Source of the DNA: Saprospiraceae bacterium
GTDB taxonomy: Bacteria > Bacteroidota > Bacteroidia > Chitinophagales > Saprospiraceae
Direction of reading: 5' to 3'
DNA length: 64,000 nt
Assembly (NCBI GenBank): GCA_013360405.1
Contig: JABWBR010000023.1
Location: 19,200-83,199 of the forward strand
The notes under the pieces are model-generated. The model saw only the letters and a list, made by a program, of their open reading frames with translations. It had not been told where the DNA came from and did not search any database. Below, piece after piece: positions 42,602 to 51,262 of this stretch. The stretch's first letter is position 1, and every line of letters starts with the position of its first letter. Made by a program: the position numbers and the translations under genes.

Positions 42602-44185
42602 ATGATTACTCGATCTATTTTTTTGTACATTTTTATTGCCATCCTGTTTTCCTGCCGGCAGGAGGCGGCACAGGAAGTGCCTGCCCCCGAAAAACACCGC
42701 CCGCGCTGGCATTTCACGCCACCGTCCATGTGGATGAACGACCCCAACGGCATGGTGTATTACGAGGGCGAATACCATCTCTTTTACCAGTACTACCCCG
42801 ACAGCAGCGTGTGGGGGCCTATGCATTGGGGCCATGCTATTAGCCGCGATCTGGTAAATTGGCAACACCAACCCATTGCCCTGTATCCCGATTCGCTGGG
42901 TTATATTTTTTCGGGTAGCGCCGTTGTCGACTGGAATAATACCAGCGGCTTCGGCCACGACAATACCTTACCGATTGTGGCTATATTCACTTACCACGAT
43001 ATGACCGGAGAAAAAGCCGGGCGCAACGATTTTCAAACCCAGGGCATCGCCTATAGTCTGGATAAGGGTCGCACCTGGACAAAATACGCCGGCAACCCGG
43101 TATTGTCCAATCCGGGCATTCGCGATTTACGCGATCCCAAGGTGATCTGGCACGATGCCACACACCAGTGGGTAATGACATTAGCAGCAGGCGACCACGT
43201 GCGGTTTTATACTTCTCCCGACCTTAAAGAATGGTCGTATGCCAGTTCTTTTGGAAAAAACGAAGGCTCCCACAAGGGCGTATGGGAATGCCCCGACTTA
43301 TTCCCAATAACCCCTGAAGGTGAGGAATTGCGACAGTGGGTGCTATTGGTAAGCATAAACCCGGGAGCCCCCAATGGAGGCTCGGGAACGCAATATTTCA
43401 TAGGGCAGTTTGACGGGCGGGAATTTGTGCTGGATCCGGCTCAAGACCCCGGCGTTTACAATTGGTTAGACCTGGGGCGTGATAACTATGCCGGCGTTAC
43501 CTGGTCGGATATTTCACTGAAAGACGGTCGCCGGATTTTTATGGGCTGGATGAGTAATTGGCAATATGCCCAGGTAGTGCCCACTACAAGCTGGCGAAGC
43601 GCTATGACTTTACCCCGCGAGCTACAGTTGAAAAAGAGCCCGAGAGGCTGGAGGCTCTGGTCTCGCCCCGTCGTAGAATTAAAAATGTTGCGCGATAGCA
43701 GTTTTTCCTTGTCGCCACAAAGCCTTGCAGGAAAAAAACAATTGGACGAAATACTGGGATTTCCCCCTACGCTGCTTGAAGTGGTTTTAGAGGTAGAAAT
43801 AGGGGATAACTCACAATCCGTATTTGGGCTGGAATGGCACAATGACGCCGGCGAAAGCTACCGGGTGGGGTTTGATGCCGCACTTGGCCTTTTTTTTAGC
43901 GATCGCACCCGAGCCGGCAAAAATGACTTTTCTTCCGACTTTGCCAACGCAATCCACTATGCTTCCCGCCAGGTAGATGGAAAAATTGTCAAACTACACG
44001 TTTTTGTCGATGTCGCCTCCGCCGAACTTTTTGCCGACGATGGCGCCACCTGCATGACAGACATCTTTTTCCCTTCAGAAGATTTTGACAAATTAAATAT
44101 TTACACAAAAAATGGCGCAGTAAACATACGTAAAGCTGAATTTCACAGCTTATCCCCTACTCATACTTCAACCGACAACAGATAA
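42602..44185 (+). CDS. GH32 family hydrolase (levanase/fructanase type), lipoprotein
   Basis: A 527-residue enzyme that hydrolyses beta-fructosides. A lipoprotein signal (Cys18 after Ile-Leu-Phe-Ser) suggests anchoring in the envelope. The five-bladed propeller carries WMNDPNG (nucleophile Asp47), FRDP-type DLRDPKV (Asp178) and WECPDLF (acid/base Glu229); the C-terminal beta-sandwich follows from about 370. The final residues SLSPTHTSTDNR run into a repeat, with the stop TAA in the unit GATAACGGACAACC. Fructan use is inferred from the family. Confidence 0.94.
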   Translation: MITRSIFLYIFIAILFSCRQEAAQEVPAPEKHRPRWHFTPPSMWMNDPNGMVYYEGEYHLFYQYYPDSSVWGPMHWGHAISRDLVNWQHQPIALYPDSLGYIFSGSAVVDWNNTSGFGHDNTLPIVAIFTYHDMTGEKAGRNDFQTQGIAYSLDKGRTWTKYAGNPVLSNPGIRDLRDPKVIWHDATHQWVMTLAAGDHVRFYTSPDLKEWSYASSFGKNEGSHKGVWECPDLFPITPEGEELRQWVLLVSINPGAPNGGSGTQYFIGQFDGREFVLDPAQDPGVYNWLDLGRDNYAGVTWSDISLKDGRRIFMGWMSNWQYAQVVPTTSWRSAMTLPRELQLKKSPRGWRLWSRPVVELKMLRDSSFSLSPQSLAGKKQLDEILGFPPTLLEVVLEVEIGDNSQSVFGLEWHNDAGESYRVGFDAALGLFFSDRTRAGKNDFSSDFANAIHYASRQVDGKIVKLHVFVDVASAELFADDGATCMTDIFFPSEDFDKLNIYTKNGAVNIRKAEFHSLSPTHTSTDNR

Positions 44186-44212
44186 CGGACAACCGATAAC
44201 AACCAAATAACC
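44160..44212. repeat. Short 7- to 14-bp repeat at the GH32 gene end
   Basis: CCGACAACAGATAACGGACAACCGATAAC is a small tandem arrangement of GATAAC/GACAAC units spanning the GH32 stop codon. It resembles the ACAACAG array at 16716-16760 in sequence. No complementary arm is seen nearby, so this copy is not a hairpin. Confidence 0.6.
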
Positions 44213-44305
44213 CAAAAAGAAGCGTTCATCCCAAAGTGATTGGGCCGCACGAAAAAACCCCGTACTTTCGTACATACGAATAGCGAAACTAGTACAAGCA
44301 GAGGT

Positions 44306-45433
44306 ATGAAACGCAAATTACCCCTTCCATATTGGTTGGCCATTGCAGGCGGTTTTTTACTGGCAGTGGTGCTCACCATAAAGCGCTACCTGCTATTGAA
44401 TTACAGGCTCGCACTAAAAGGCGCCGAGCCAGATCAGCAGTTTTGGGACCGCTTGCAGGAAGAATTCTGGATAAACGTGGTCAACTACGTGTTGTGGGGC
44501 ATGCTTATGCCACTAGTGTACCATATCGTGGTGCGTTTTAAAGTTTATGCGCCCGCAAGCGCCAAAGAACGGTTGGCAGCCCTGGCGGCCAGTTTGGGCA
44601 TGGCCCTGCTGCACGAGTCGGTTTCCAATGTGATGTACTACCTGCCCATGCACCTGCTGGGCGAAAAATTATTCTCCTTTGATATTCTGCGTATTATCAT
44701 CAATTTGTATCCGGTAGCCATGATCGATCGCCTGATCGAATTCTGGATCATTTACGCCATCTTTTCAGCAATAGATTACCAGCGCAAATTCAGAGATCAG
44801 CAGATTGAATTGGCCCAGGTAGCCGGGCAACTCTATGGTTCGCAGCTCAATGCGTTGCGATTGCAATTGCAGCCCCACTTTTTATTTAATACGCTAAATA
44901 CGATTTCCTCGCTCATGGAATTTGACACCAAAGGCGCGCAGAAAATCGTATCCAAACTCGGCAACTTGCTGCGAGGAGTGCTCGACAAAGACAAGCGCAA
45001 CTTTATTCCTTTGCGCGAAGAATTGGCTTTTATCAAAAGTTATCTCGATATCGAACAAGTGCGATTCAACGATCGCCTGGAATTGCGCTATAACATTGAC
45101 GAACAGGCACTTGACGCATTGGTACCCAGCCTCATCCTGCAGCCCCTGGTAGAAAATGCCATCAAACACGGGTTCGCCCATAAAACCGGCAATGGGCTTA
45201 TAGAAGTTGCCGCTTTCCGCCAGGGCGATCAGGTCAATTTGCAGATACGCGACGACGGCGAAGGCAGCAATTATGATACCGACCAATTGCTTTCCCTTGG
45301 CATAGGCTTGAAAAATGTACAGGATAGGCTTAACTTGCTATACCCCCAAATGAGCCGGTTGGAAATCGTTACTTCCCCAGGGAAGGGTTTTGAAGTAAAC
45401 ATTACTATTCCTTACAAGCGCCAGGAAGGATGA
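44306..45433 (+). CDS. LytS-type sensor histidine kinase
   Basis: A 375-residue membrane kinase. The ATG at 44306 starts a protein with four to five membrane helices (about 10-165), then a coiled linker and the His_kinase domain with LQPHFLFNTLNTISS (His191 is the phosphorylated site), followed by an ATP-binding domain with LVENAIKHGF and GIGLKNVQDRL. The input signal is unknown. The response regulator gene starts at the stop (ATGA overlap), so they form a tight pair. A TTG at 44240 in the same frame is less likely to be the start. Confidence 0.93.
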   Translation: MKRKLPLPYWLAIAGGFLLAVVLTIKRYLLLNYRLALKGAEPDQQFWDRLQEEFWINVVNYVLWGMLMPLVYHIVVRFKVYAPASAKERLAALAASLGMALLHESVSNVMYYLPMHLLGEKLFSFDILRIIINLYPVAMIDRLIEFWIIYAIFSAIDYQRKFRDQQIELAQVAGQLYGSQLNALRLQLQPHFLFNTLNTISSLMEFDTKGAQKIVSKLGNLLRGVLDKDKRNFIPLREELAFIKSYLDIEQVRFNDRLELRYNIDEQALDALVPSLILQPLVENAIKHGFAHKTGNGLIEVAAFRQGDQVNLQIRDDGEGSNYDTDQLLSLGIGLKNVQDRLNLLYPQMSRLEIVTSPGKGFEVNITIPYKRQEG

Positions 45434-46224
45434 AAAAAATCCGGACATTAGTCGTAGACGATGAGCCGCTCGCCCGGTCGCGAATCGTCAATCTCCTCAA
45501 AACGGTAGACTTTATTACCCTTATAGGAGAATGTAAAAACGGCAAAGAAGCGCTGGCGCAAATAGAATTATACCGGCCTGATCTTGTTTTTCTCGATATT
45601 CAAATGCCCGATCTCAACGGCTTCGACGTATTGGCCAAATCGGTCACTCCCCTCCCCTTTATCATTTTTGTTACCGCATACGATCAATATGCCCTCAAAG
45701 CGTTCGACGTACACGCCGTGGATTATCTGCTCAAGCCTTACGACGACGAGCGCTTCCTGTTGGCCCTCGAGCATGCGCGCAGGCAGATCAACCTGAGAGA
45801 GAATGCGCTGCTGCATCAAAAAATGTTGCGCCTGCTCGATGACTACGGGCAAGCGAATGAAGATTCGGTGCAAACCCTCGAAGTAAAAGACCGCGGACGC
45901 ACACAGCAAGTCAACGTAAACGACGTATGGTATATAGAGGCGGAAGGCAATTACCTGCACCTGCACCAGAAACAGCGAAGCCACCTCATCCGGCAAACCC
46001 TGCAAGCCATTGAAGAAGAACTCGACAACAGCCTCTTTTTGCGTATCCACAGGTCTATTCTGGTCAATGTGAATTATATCGAACGCATCAGATACGAAGG
46101 CAACAATCAGTATGTATTTTTTTTAAAAAATGGCGTACAACTTACCTCCGGTCGCAGCTATCGGGAATCTATCGAAACCTACCTAAATGACTGCGAATTG
46201 CGCCGATTGCTCGACAATTTCTGA
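45430..46224 (+). CDS. LytTR-type response regulator
   Basis: A 264-residue regulator with a receiver domain (about 1-120; Asp10, Asp11, phosphorylated Asp56, Lys102) and a C-terminal LytTR DNA-binding domain (about 155-256; VWYIEAEGNYLHLH, LRIHRSILVNVNYIERI). It is the partner of the kinase at 44306, with which it overlaps by 4 bp. Target genes are unknown; the adjacent hydrolase genes upstream are candidates. Confidence 0.96.
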   Translation: MKKIRTLVVDDEPLARSRIVNLLKTVDFITLIGECKNGKEALAQIELYRPDLVFLDIQMPDLNGFDVLAKSVTPLPFIIFVTAYDQYALKAFDVHAVDYLLKPYDDERFLLALEHARRQINLRENALLHQKMLRLLDDYGQANEDSVQTLEVKDRGRTQQVNVNDVWYIEAEGNYLHLHQKQRSHLIRQTLQAIEEELDNSLFLRIHRSILVNVNYIERIRYEGNNQYVFFLKNGVQLTSGRSYRESIETYLNDCELRRLLDNF

Positions 46225-46696
46225 AGCAGAAGCGCCATTCATCCCATTTTTCACCACTGGTCACAAAATAATTGCACATCGCCGATATTAGCTATAATTT
46301 AGCTCATGCAAGAACCCTTACGGCAAATAATTGCTTGCGATAAGCCCTAACCATGTGATTTTTGTAAATCACTTCCATTTGCAGGCGTTTATATACCGAA
46401 AGGCTACTTTCAGGCTTGTTTGCTTGCTAGTATTCATGCTTGGAATCACCCGATAAAAAAAATGATGATGTGGCACAAGGCGGTTTAGCCGGTTAGCGGT
46501 TAAGCCGCTTTTTTTATTATAAAAAAATGCCACCCCCCGAAGCGAGTGACATTCTAAACATAAGCCAGTACATCTTATTAACCCTTCATGAACATACTTT
46601 TGAAGTTGGCCGGCATTTGCTGCCCCGGCATATTTGGTATCTTTGGTTACTTTTGCGATCTTACGCTATTGCTTTCATTACCGTAATCCAAGGATC
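46225..46696. other. 470-bp non-coding region with hairpins
   Basis: No long gene is seen. GTGATTT/AAATCAC at 46355-46372 is a small stem. At 46460-46486 there is an eight-codon frame (MMMWHKAV) whose stop lies in the terminator hairpin at about 46480-46517. The rest is AT-rich and contains the leader of the gamma-glutamyltransferase gene; an open frame at 46527-46793 overlaps that gene and looks spurious. Confidence 0.5.
46480..46517 (+). terminator. Intrinsic terminator
   Basis: GCGGTTTAGCC (about 46480-46490) pairs with GGTTAAGCCGC (about 46498-46508) with a G-U and one mismatch, followed by a run of eight T. It lies 255 bp past the LytTR stop codon, so it either ends that mRNA or a separate small RNA. 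Confidence 0.75.
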
Positions 46697-48397
46697 ATGC
46701 CAAAGATGCTTCGACCCATATTTTTTTTGTTACTGGCACTTTTTGCCGGCTGTCAGCGTGGCACTTACTATGTTGCCCATAAGGCGGCAATAGCTGAAGC
46801 CGCCATGGTCGTCACTCCCCATCCGCTCGCCTCAGCGGTAGGGCTCAAAATATTAAAACAGGGTGGCAACGCCGTCGATGCCGCAGTTGCCGTACAATGG
46901 GCGATGGCCGTGGTTTACCCCCGCGCAGGCAATATCGGCGGAGGCGGGTTTATGCTCATTCGCCGCGCCAATGGCGAGGCAGCTTCCCTCGACTACCGCG
47001 AAAAGGCGCCTGCCCAGGCCTCCCGCGATATGTATCTCGATGCAAAAGGTAATGTGGTAGAAGGTCTTAGCATCAACGGACATCTCGCATCGGGCGTACC
47101 CGGCGCCGTAGCCGGCCTGTTTGAAGCCCATGCCCGCTACGGCAAACTACCTATGGCAAAACTCATCAACCCAGCCATCGAACTGGCCCAAAAAGGTTTT
47201 GCCGTCTCCCACGGCGAAGCCGACCGGCTGAATGCGTATCAGGCAGATTTCAGGAAATACAATGAAGACCCCAATCCTTTTTTTAAAGACAAGTGGCAGG
47301 CCGGCGACCTCCTGGTACAATCCGAGCTGGCCCGCACCCTGCAACTCATCAGAGACAACGGCCCCGAGGGGTTTTATAAAGGCGAAACCGCCCGCGAGAT
47401 AGTAGCCGAAATGAAAAGCGCCAACGGCATCATCAGCCTCGACGACCTGGCAGCTTATCAGGCCAAATGGCGCAAGCCCATCATCGGACAATACAAGCAA
47501 TACCGCATTTTATCGATGCCCCCTCCATCCAGTGGCGGCGTAGCCCTGGTGCAAATGCTCGATATGCTGGAGCCCTACCCCATCGCCCAATGGGGCTTCC
47601 ATTCCCCCCAAACCGTACATACGATGGCGGAAGCGATGCGCAGAGCCTACGCCGACCGCGCAGAACACCTCGGCGATAGCGATTTCTATACCGTGCCCGT
47701 CGATTCCTTGCTCGCCGCTTCTTACCTGCAGCAACGCATGGCCGGCTTTTCGCCCGATAGCGCCACGCTGAGCCAAAGTATACTGGCGGGTCAGTTCAAA
47801 CTTACTTTAGAAAGTTTTGAAACCGAACACACCTCTATTGTCGATCAGGAAGGCAATGCCGTTTCCGTCACTACTACGCTCAATTCGAACTATGGCAGCA
47901 AAGTATGGGTGAGCGGCGCAGGCTTTTTTCTCAATAATGAAATGGACGACTTCAGCGTAAAACCTGGCGTGCCCAATCAATTCGGACTCGTAGGCGCCGA
48001 AGCCAACGCCGTCGCCCCCGGCAAACGCATGCTGAGCTCGATGACCCCCACTATTGTAGAAAAAGATGGTAATCTATTTATGGTGCTCGGCGCCCCCGGC
48101 GGTTCTACGATTATTACCGGCGTACTCCAGGTTTTTCTCAATGTAGTCGAATTCGGACTGCCCCTCGATCAGGCGGTGAGCGCCGGCCGCTTTCACCACC
48201 AATGGCTGCCCGATCAAATTTTGATGGAAAATAATGCCCTTTCCGAATCCACTACGGCAACCCTGGCAGCAAAAGGACACCGCTTCCAGACCGCTAAGGC
48301 TATCGCAGTAGTGAAGGCTATCGTTCGCCTTCCCGATGGCCGCTTGCACGGCGCCGCCGACCCCCGCAACCCCGATGACGACGCAAGAGGCTTTTAA
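46697..48397 (+). CDS. Gamma-glutamyltransferase, lipoprotein form
   Basis: A 566-residue enzyme that cleaves glutathione and transfers gamma-glutamyl groups in the periplasm. The ATG at 46697 opens a lipoprotein signal ending Leu-Phe-Ala-Gly-Cys. The proenzyme self-cleaves before the catalytic threonine in ETEHTSIVDQEGNAVSVTTT (Thr376 in this numbering); the usual Thr-Thr-His-Tyr is Thr-Glu-His-Thr here. The GxxGGGGF region and the lid SSMTPTIV with LGAPGGSTI are typical. The stop codon lies in the repeat that follows. Confidence 0.93.
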   Translation: MPKMLRPIFFLLLALFAGCQRGTYYVAHKAAIAEAAMVVTPHPLASAVGLKILKQGGNAVDAAVAVQWAMAVVYPRAGNIGGGGFMLIRRANGEAASLDYREKAPAQASRDMYLDAKGNVVEGLSINGHLASGVPGAVAGLFEAHARYGKLPMAKLINPAIELAQKGFAVSHGEADRLNAYQADFRKYNEDPNPFFKDKWQAGDLLVQSELARTLQLIRDNGPEGFYKGETAREIVAEMKSANGIISLDDLAAYQAKWRKPIIGQYKQYRILSMPPPSSGGVALVQMLDMLEPYPIAQWGFHSPQTVHTMAEAMRRAYADRAEHLGDSDFYTVPVDSLLAASYLQQRMAGFSPDSATLSQSILAGQFKLTLESFETEHTSIVDQEGNAVSVTTTLNSNYGSKVWVSGAGFFLNNEMDDFSVKPGVPNQFGLVGAEANAVAPGKRMLSSMTPTIVEKDGNLFMVLGAPGGSTIITGVLQVFLNVVEFGLPLDQAVSAGRFHHQWLPDQILMENNALSESTTATLAAKGHRFQTAKAIAVVKAIVRLPDGRLHGAADPRNPDDDARGF

Positions 48398-48464
48398 TGT
48401 TGGATGTTTAATGTTGAATTAACCCCTCATAAACCCTCATAAACCCTCATAAACCCTCATACCC
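48393..48464. repeat. Short arrays after the gamma-glutamyltransferase gene
   Basis: First come TTTTAATGTTGGATG and TTTAATGTTG units, with the TAA stop in the first unit. Then CTCATAAACC repeats four times in tandem (about 48425-48464), directly before the next start. The CTCATAAACC unit is shared with 20456-20497 and 6000-6023. No complementary arm lies nearby, so this copy is single-armed and forms part of the next gene's leader. Confidence 0.85.
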
Positions 48465-49658
48465 ATGAAATGGTACCCCAACCTGGTACTCGCTGCAGCA
48501 CAGGCGCTGGCCGACATATTTGACGAAGGTTATTACGCCGACAAAGTCATCGAACGCACGCTCAAATCGGACCCCCGCTGGGGATCGCGCGACAGGGCCT
48601 TTATTGCCGAAAGCGTATACGAAGTAGTCCGCTGGTACCGCCGGCTCGACGTATTGGCCCAGCCCCAACCCGATAATCTCAATGCTTATCAAAGGCTCAT
48701 AGGCGTACACTATCTCCTGCAGGGCGAAACCCTTCCCGATTGGCCGGTATTTCAAGGGTTGGCCGAAACGGTAGAGCGCAACCGCCCCGCCTCGCCATCG
48801 TATGCGCTCGTAGCCTCCATCCCCGATTGGCTCGAAGAACTGGGACAAGCCGAATTGGGCGATTTGTGGCGCCCTACGATGGATGCGCTCAACCAGCCAG
48901 CCAAACTCGTGGTGCGCGCCAATACGCTGAAAGTAACCCGGCAACAACTCAAAGACAAACTCGCCGAAGCGGAAATCGCTACCACCGAACTCGGCGACGA
49001 CGCCCTCGTACTCCATACCCGCAAAAATTTGTATAACAGCCCGCCCTTCAAAGAAGGATGGATGGAGATCCAGGATTATTCTTCCCAACAGGTCGCCCCC
49101 TTTCTGGATGTGGCGCCCGGTATGCGCGTCATCGACGCCTGTGCAGGCGCGGGCGGAAAAACCCTCCATCTGGCTGCGCTCATGCATAACAAAGGCCGCA
49201 TCATCGCACTCGACACAGAGGCCTGGAAGCTCGACGAATTAAAACGCCGGGCCCGGCGGGCAGGCGTGGGCATCACCGAAATCAGGCCCATCGCCAACAA
49301 CAAGGTCATCAAAAGACTGGCCGCCTCGGCCGACCGCGTGCTGATTGACGCTCCCTGCTCAGGATTAGGCGTTTTGCGCCGCAATCCCGACGCCAAATGG
49401 AAACTCACCGAAGAATTTATCGGCAACCTCCGCCAAACCCAGCAAAAGATCTTGCACAGCTATAGCCAAATGGTGAAACCAGGTGGAAAACTGGTGTACG
49501 CCACCTGCAGCATTTTGCCTTCAGAAAACGAAGCGCAGGTAGAAGCTTTTTTACAACAACACGCCGATGAATACCGCCTGTTGGATTCGCAGCATATCCT
49601 GCCGCAGGACGAGGGCTTCGACGGCTTTTATATGGCCAGTTTGGAAAGACTTAAGTGA
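48465..49658 (+). CDS. RsmB-family RNA cytosine methyltransferase
   Basis: A 397-residue SAM-dependent enzyme that makes 5-methylcytosine in rRNA or tRNA. An N-terminal NusB-like helical domain (about 1-130) is followed by a linker and the catalytic domain: IDACAGAGGKTLHLA binds SAM, VLIDAPCSGLGVLRRNP carries Cys298, and VYATCSILPSENE carries the nucleophile Cys348. The C-terminus overlaps the convergent epimerase gene by 8 bp. Confidence 0.93.
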   Translation: MKWYPNLVLAAAQALADIFDEGYYADKVIERTLKSDPRWGSRDRAFIAESVYEVVRWYRRLDVLAQPQPDNLNAYQRLIGVHYLLQGETLPDWPVFQGLAETVERNRPASPSYALVASIPDWLEELGQAELGDLWRPTMDALNQPAKLVVRANTLKVTRQQLKDKLAEAEIATTELGDDALVLHTRKNLYNSPPFKEGWMEIQDYSSQQVAPFLDVAPGMRVIDACAGAGGKTLHLAALMHNKGRIIALDTEAWKLDELKRRARRAGVGITEIRPIANNKVIKRLAASADRVLIDAPCSGLGVLRRNPDAKWKLTEEFIGNLRQTQQKILHSYSQMVKPGGKLVYATCSILPSENEAQVEAFLQQHADEYRLLDSQHILPQDEGFDGFYMASLERLK

Positions 49659-50592
49659 GATCAAACTGTATACCGAACCGGGCTGATATGGTTTCACCCG
49701 CCTTGACCACTATGAGCCCTTCCCCGTTGTTAAAGGCATCGATATTACATGTCATAGGCTCTACCGCCAGTGATTGCCGGTGTGGAGGGGTAAATAGTTG
49801 TATGAAGTTGAACTTGCCCCGACCCGTTTCCTGCCAATAGCGGAGTCTTCCCTTTTCTCCTTTTATCATAATCTGCGCCTTTCCTTCCTGGGGTGAAAGC
49901 GCAAAGCAATTGTCGAGAATATCCGCCCCCAGGCGCTTTGGCTCGGCGTATTCATCATATTCGTATCGCTTGCCGGTAGGGATCATCTGCTGGTCGATGC
50001 CCACCATTTCGCAAGGAGGCAATTGCAACACCAGGTTATCTATACTGTCCGACAACTGATAATACGGATGCCATCCCAGTCCTACCGGTATGGTAATGGC
50101 CATGTCGTTGGTGAAATGCAACGTCACTTCGAAACGGTCGGGCGCATACAGCGAAAAAGTGATGGCATAAGTAAACCGAAAAGGATAAGCCTGATGAATC
50201 ATCGCCGGACTGTATACGCAAGTTATGTGCGCCTGGTCTTCTTCACAACGAATCTCCGACACTTGCATAGGTTTGTCCATGCCAAATCCATGCAGTGCCG
50301 TATGCGTAGCCGCATCGTTTATCGTAAAAAAGTAATAATTGCCTTCCCATTCATAGCGCCCGTCTTTCAGGCGATTGGGAAAAGGGAATAATACCGTGTT
50401 TTTTGCCCCTCGGTTAATTTGAAGTTCTTCCGGCGTTTGATACCCGTCAAGGATAGAAACTCCGCAAAGTTGCAGATCGAGTACGCAGGCGCCATAGCCG
50501 GGTACCAGCGCCAGGGAGCAGCCCCTTTCAGGTTGGCTGACGATGTGCTGTTCGTAAGATCCAAACGATGTTATATAATGCTGGAAGGACAT
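49651..50592 (-). CDS. Aldose 1-epimerase family protein
   Basis: A 313-residue mutarotase-type beta-sandwich enzyme that equilibrates anomers of sugars. FPFPNRLKDGRY, ALHGFGMDKP and GLGWHPYYQL contain the histidines that correspond to the catalytic pair, and YRYEY/EPMTCNIDAFNNGEG the acidic residue. The substrate is not readable. Its 3' end overlaps the methyltransferase gene; its start lies 9 bp from the Uma2 gene end on the same strand. Confidence 0.88.
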   Translation of the reverse strand: MSFQHYITSFGSYEQHIVSQPERGCSLALVPGYGACVLDLQLCGVSILDGYQTPEELQINRGAKNTVLFPFPNRLKDGRYEWEGNYYFFTINDAATHTALHGFGMDKPMQVSEIRCEEDQAHITCVYSPAMIHQAYPFRFTYAITFSLYAPDRFEVTLHFTNDMAITIPVGLGWHPYYQLSDSIDNLVLQLPPCEMVGIDQQMIPTGKRYEYDEYAEPKRLGADILDNCFALSPQEGKAQIMIKGEKGRLRYWQETGRGKFNFIQLFTPPHRQSLAVEPMTCNIDAFNNGEGLIVVKAGETISARFGIQFDLT

Positions 50593-50601
50593 AATCTGGT
50601 G

Positions 50602-51201
50602 CTAGGCAAATACTTCTCGTAGATCAAGTGCCAGTTCCGGGAAGATATGCGCTCTCAGCGTGTCATCATCAACCAGCGGCGCCAGGCCTATGTACTTACC
50701 CGTCTCATTAAGCACAAATACTAACACAACCTTTTCCACGGGGTTGACGATCCAATACTCCCGCACACCGGCTTCTTCGTATACTTCAAACTTAATTTTT
50801 AATTCTCTTTTGCTATTGCCTGGTGAGAGGATTTCAACAATAAGATCGGGGGCGCCGGCGCAACCCCGCTCGTCCAGTTTGGAGTCATCACAGATGACGC
50901 ATAGATCGGGTTGTACCACTGTACTATCCTGTCCTTGTTTTCTGCTCACAGGAAGGCGAACGTCAAAAGGAGCGGCAAATACCTGGCATGGCTTCTGATA
51001 AAAAAAATTCAAGAGCCCTCGGTTTAATTGCTGTGATATTTTTTGATGTGCCGTACCCGGCGCAGGGCTCATCTTGAGAATACGCCCCCTGATGAGTTCA
51101 ACCCGTTCTTTTAAGCGCCATAGCAGATAATCTGCATAAGTATAGCGCCCCTCAGGATCGAGCTGGGAAATATCGGTAATTGGCTTAACTACGGTATCCA
51201 T
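50602..51201 (-). CDS. Uma2 family (DUF820) restriction-endonuclease-fold protein
   Basis: A 199-residue protein with a PD-(D/E)XK nuclease fold. VELIRGRILKMSPAPG, then VVQPDLCVICD and PDLIVEILSPGNSKRELKIK followed by EVYEEAGVREYWIVNP are the Uma2 landmarks (catalytic Asp, Glu-x-x-Ser, Lys). Uma2 proteins are often found in multiple copies and their role is unknown. The ATG at 51201 is preferred; an upstream ATG at 51240 adds basic residues. Confidence 0.92.
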   Translation of the reverse strand: MDTVVKPITDISQLDPEGRYTYADYLLWRLKERVELIRGRILKMSPAPGTAHQKISQQLNRGLLNFFYQKPCQVFAAPFDVRLPVSRKQGQDSTVVQPDLCVICDDSKLDERGCAGAPDLIVEILSPGNSKRELKIKFEVYEEAGVREYWIVNPVEKVVLVFVLNETGKYIGLAPLVDDDTLRAHIFPELALDLREVFA

Positions 51202-51262
51202 TCGCTTAAATTGAACCTTAAATTTAAGATTTTTTAGCATTCAATCATTCCACTACAAAAAA

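Noticed and set aside
46527..46793. Plus-strand frame of 88 codons before gamma-glutamyltransferase
   Set aside because: It overlaps the start of the gamma-glutamyltransferase gene in another frame, has no domain and begins at the terminator tail.
49651..49658. Overlap of the methyltransferase and epimerase genes as a possible frameshift or annotation error
   Set aside because: Both C-termini are complete for their families; an 8-bp convergent overlap is ordinary.
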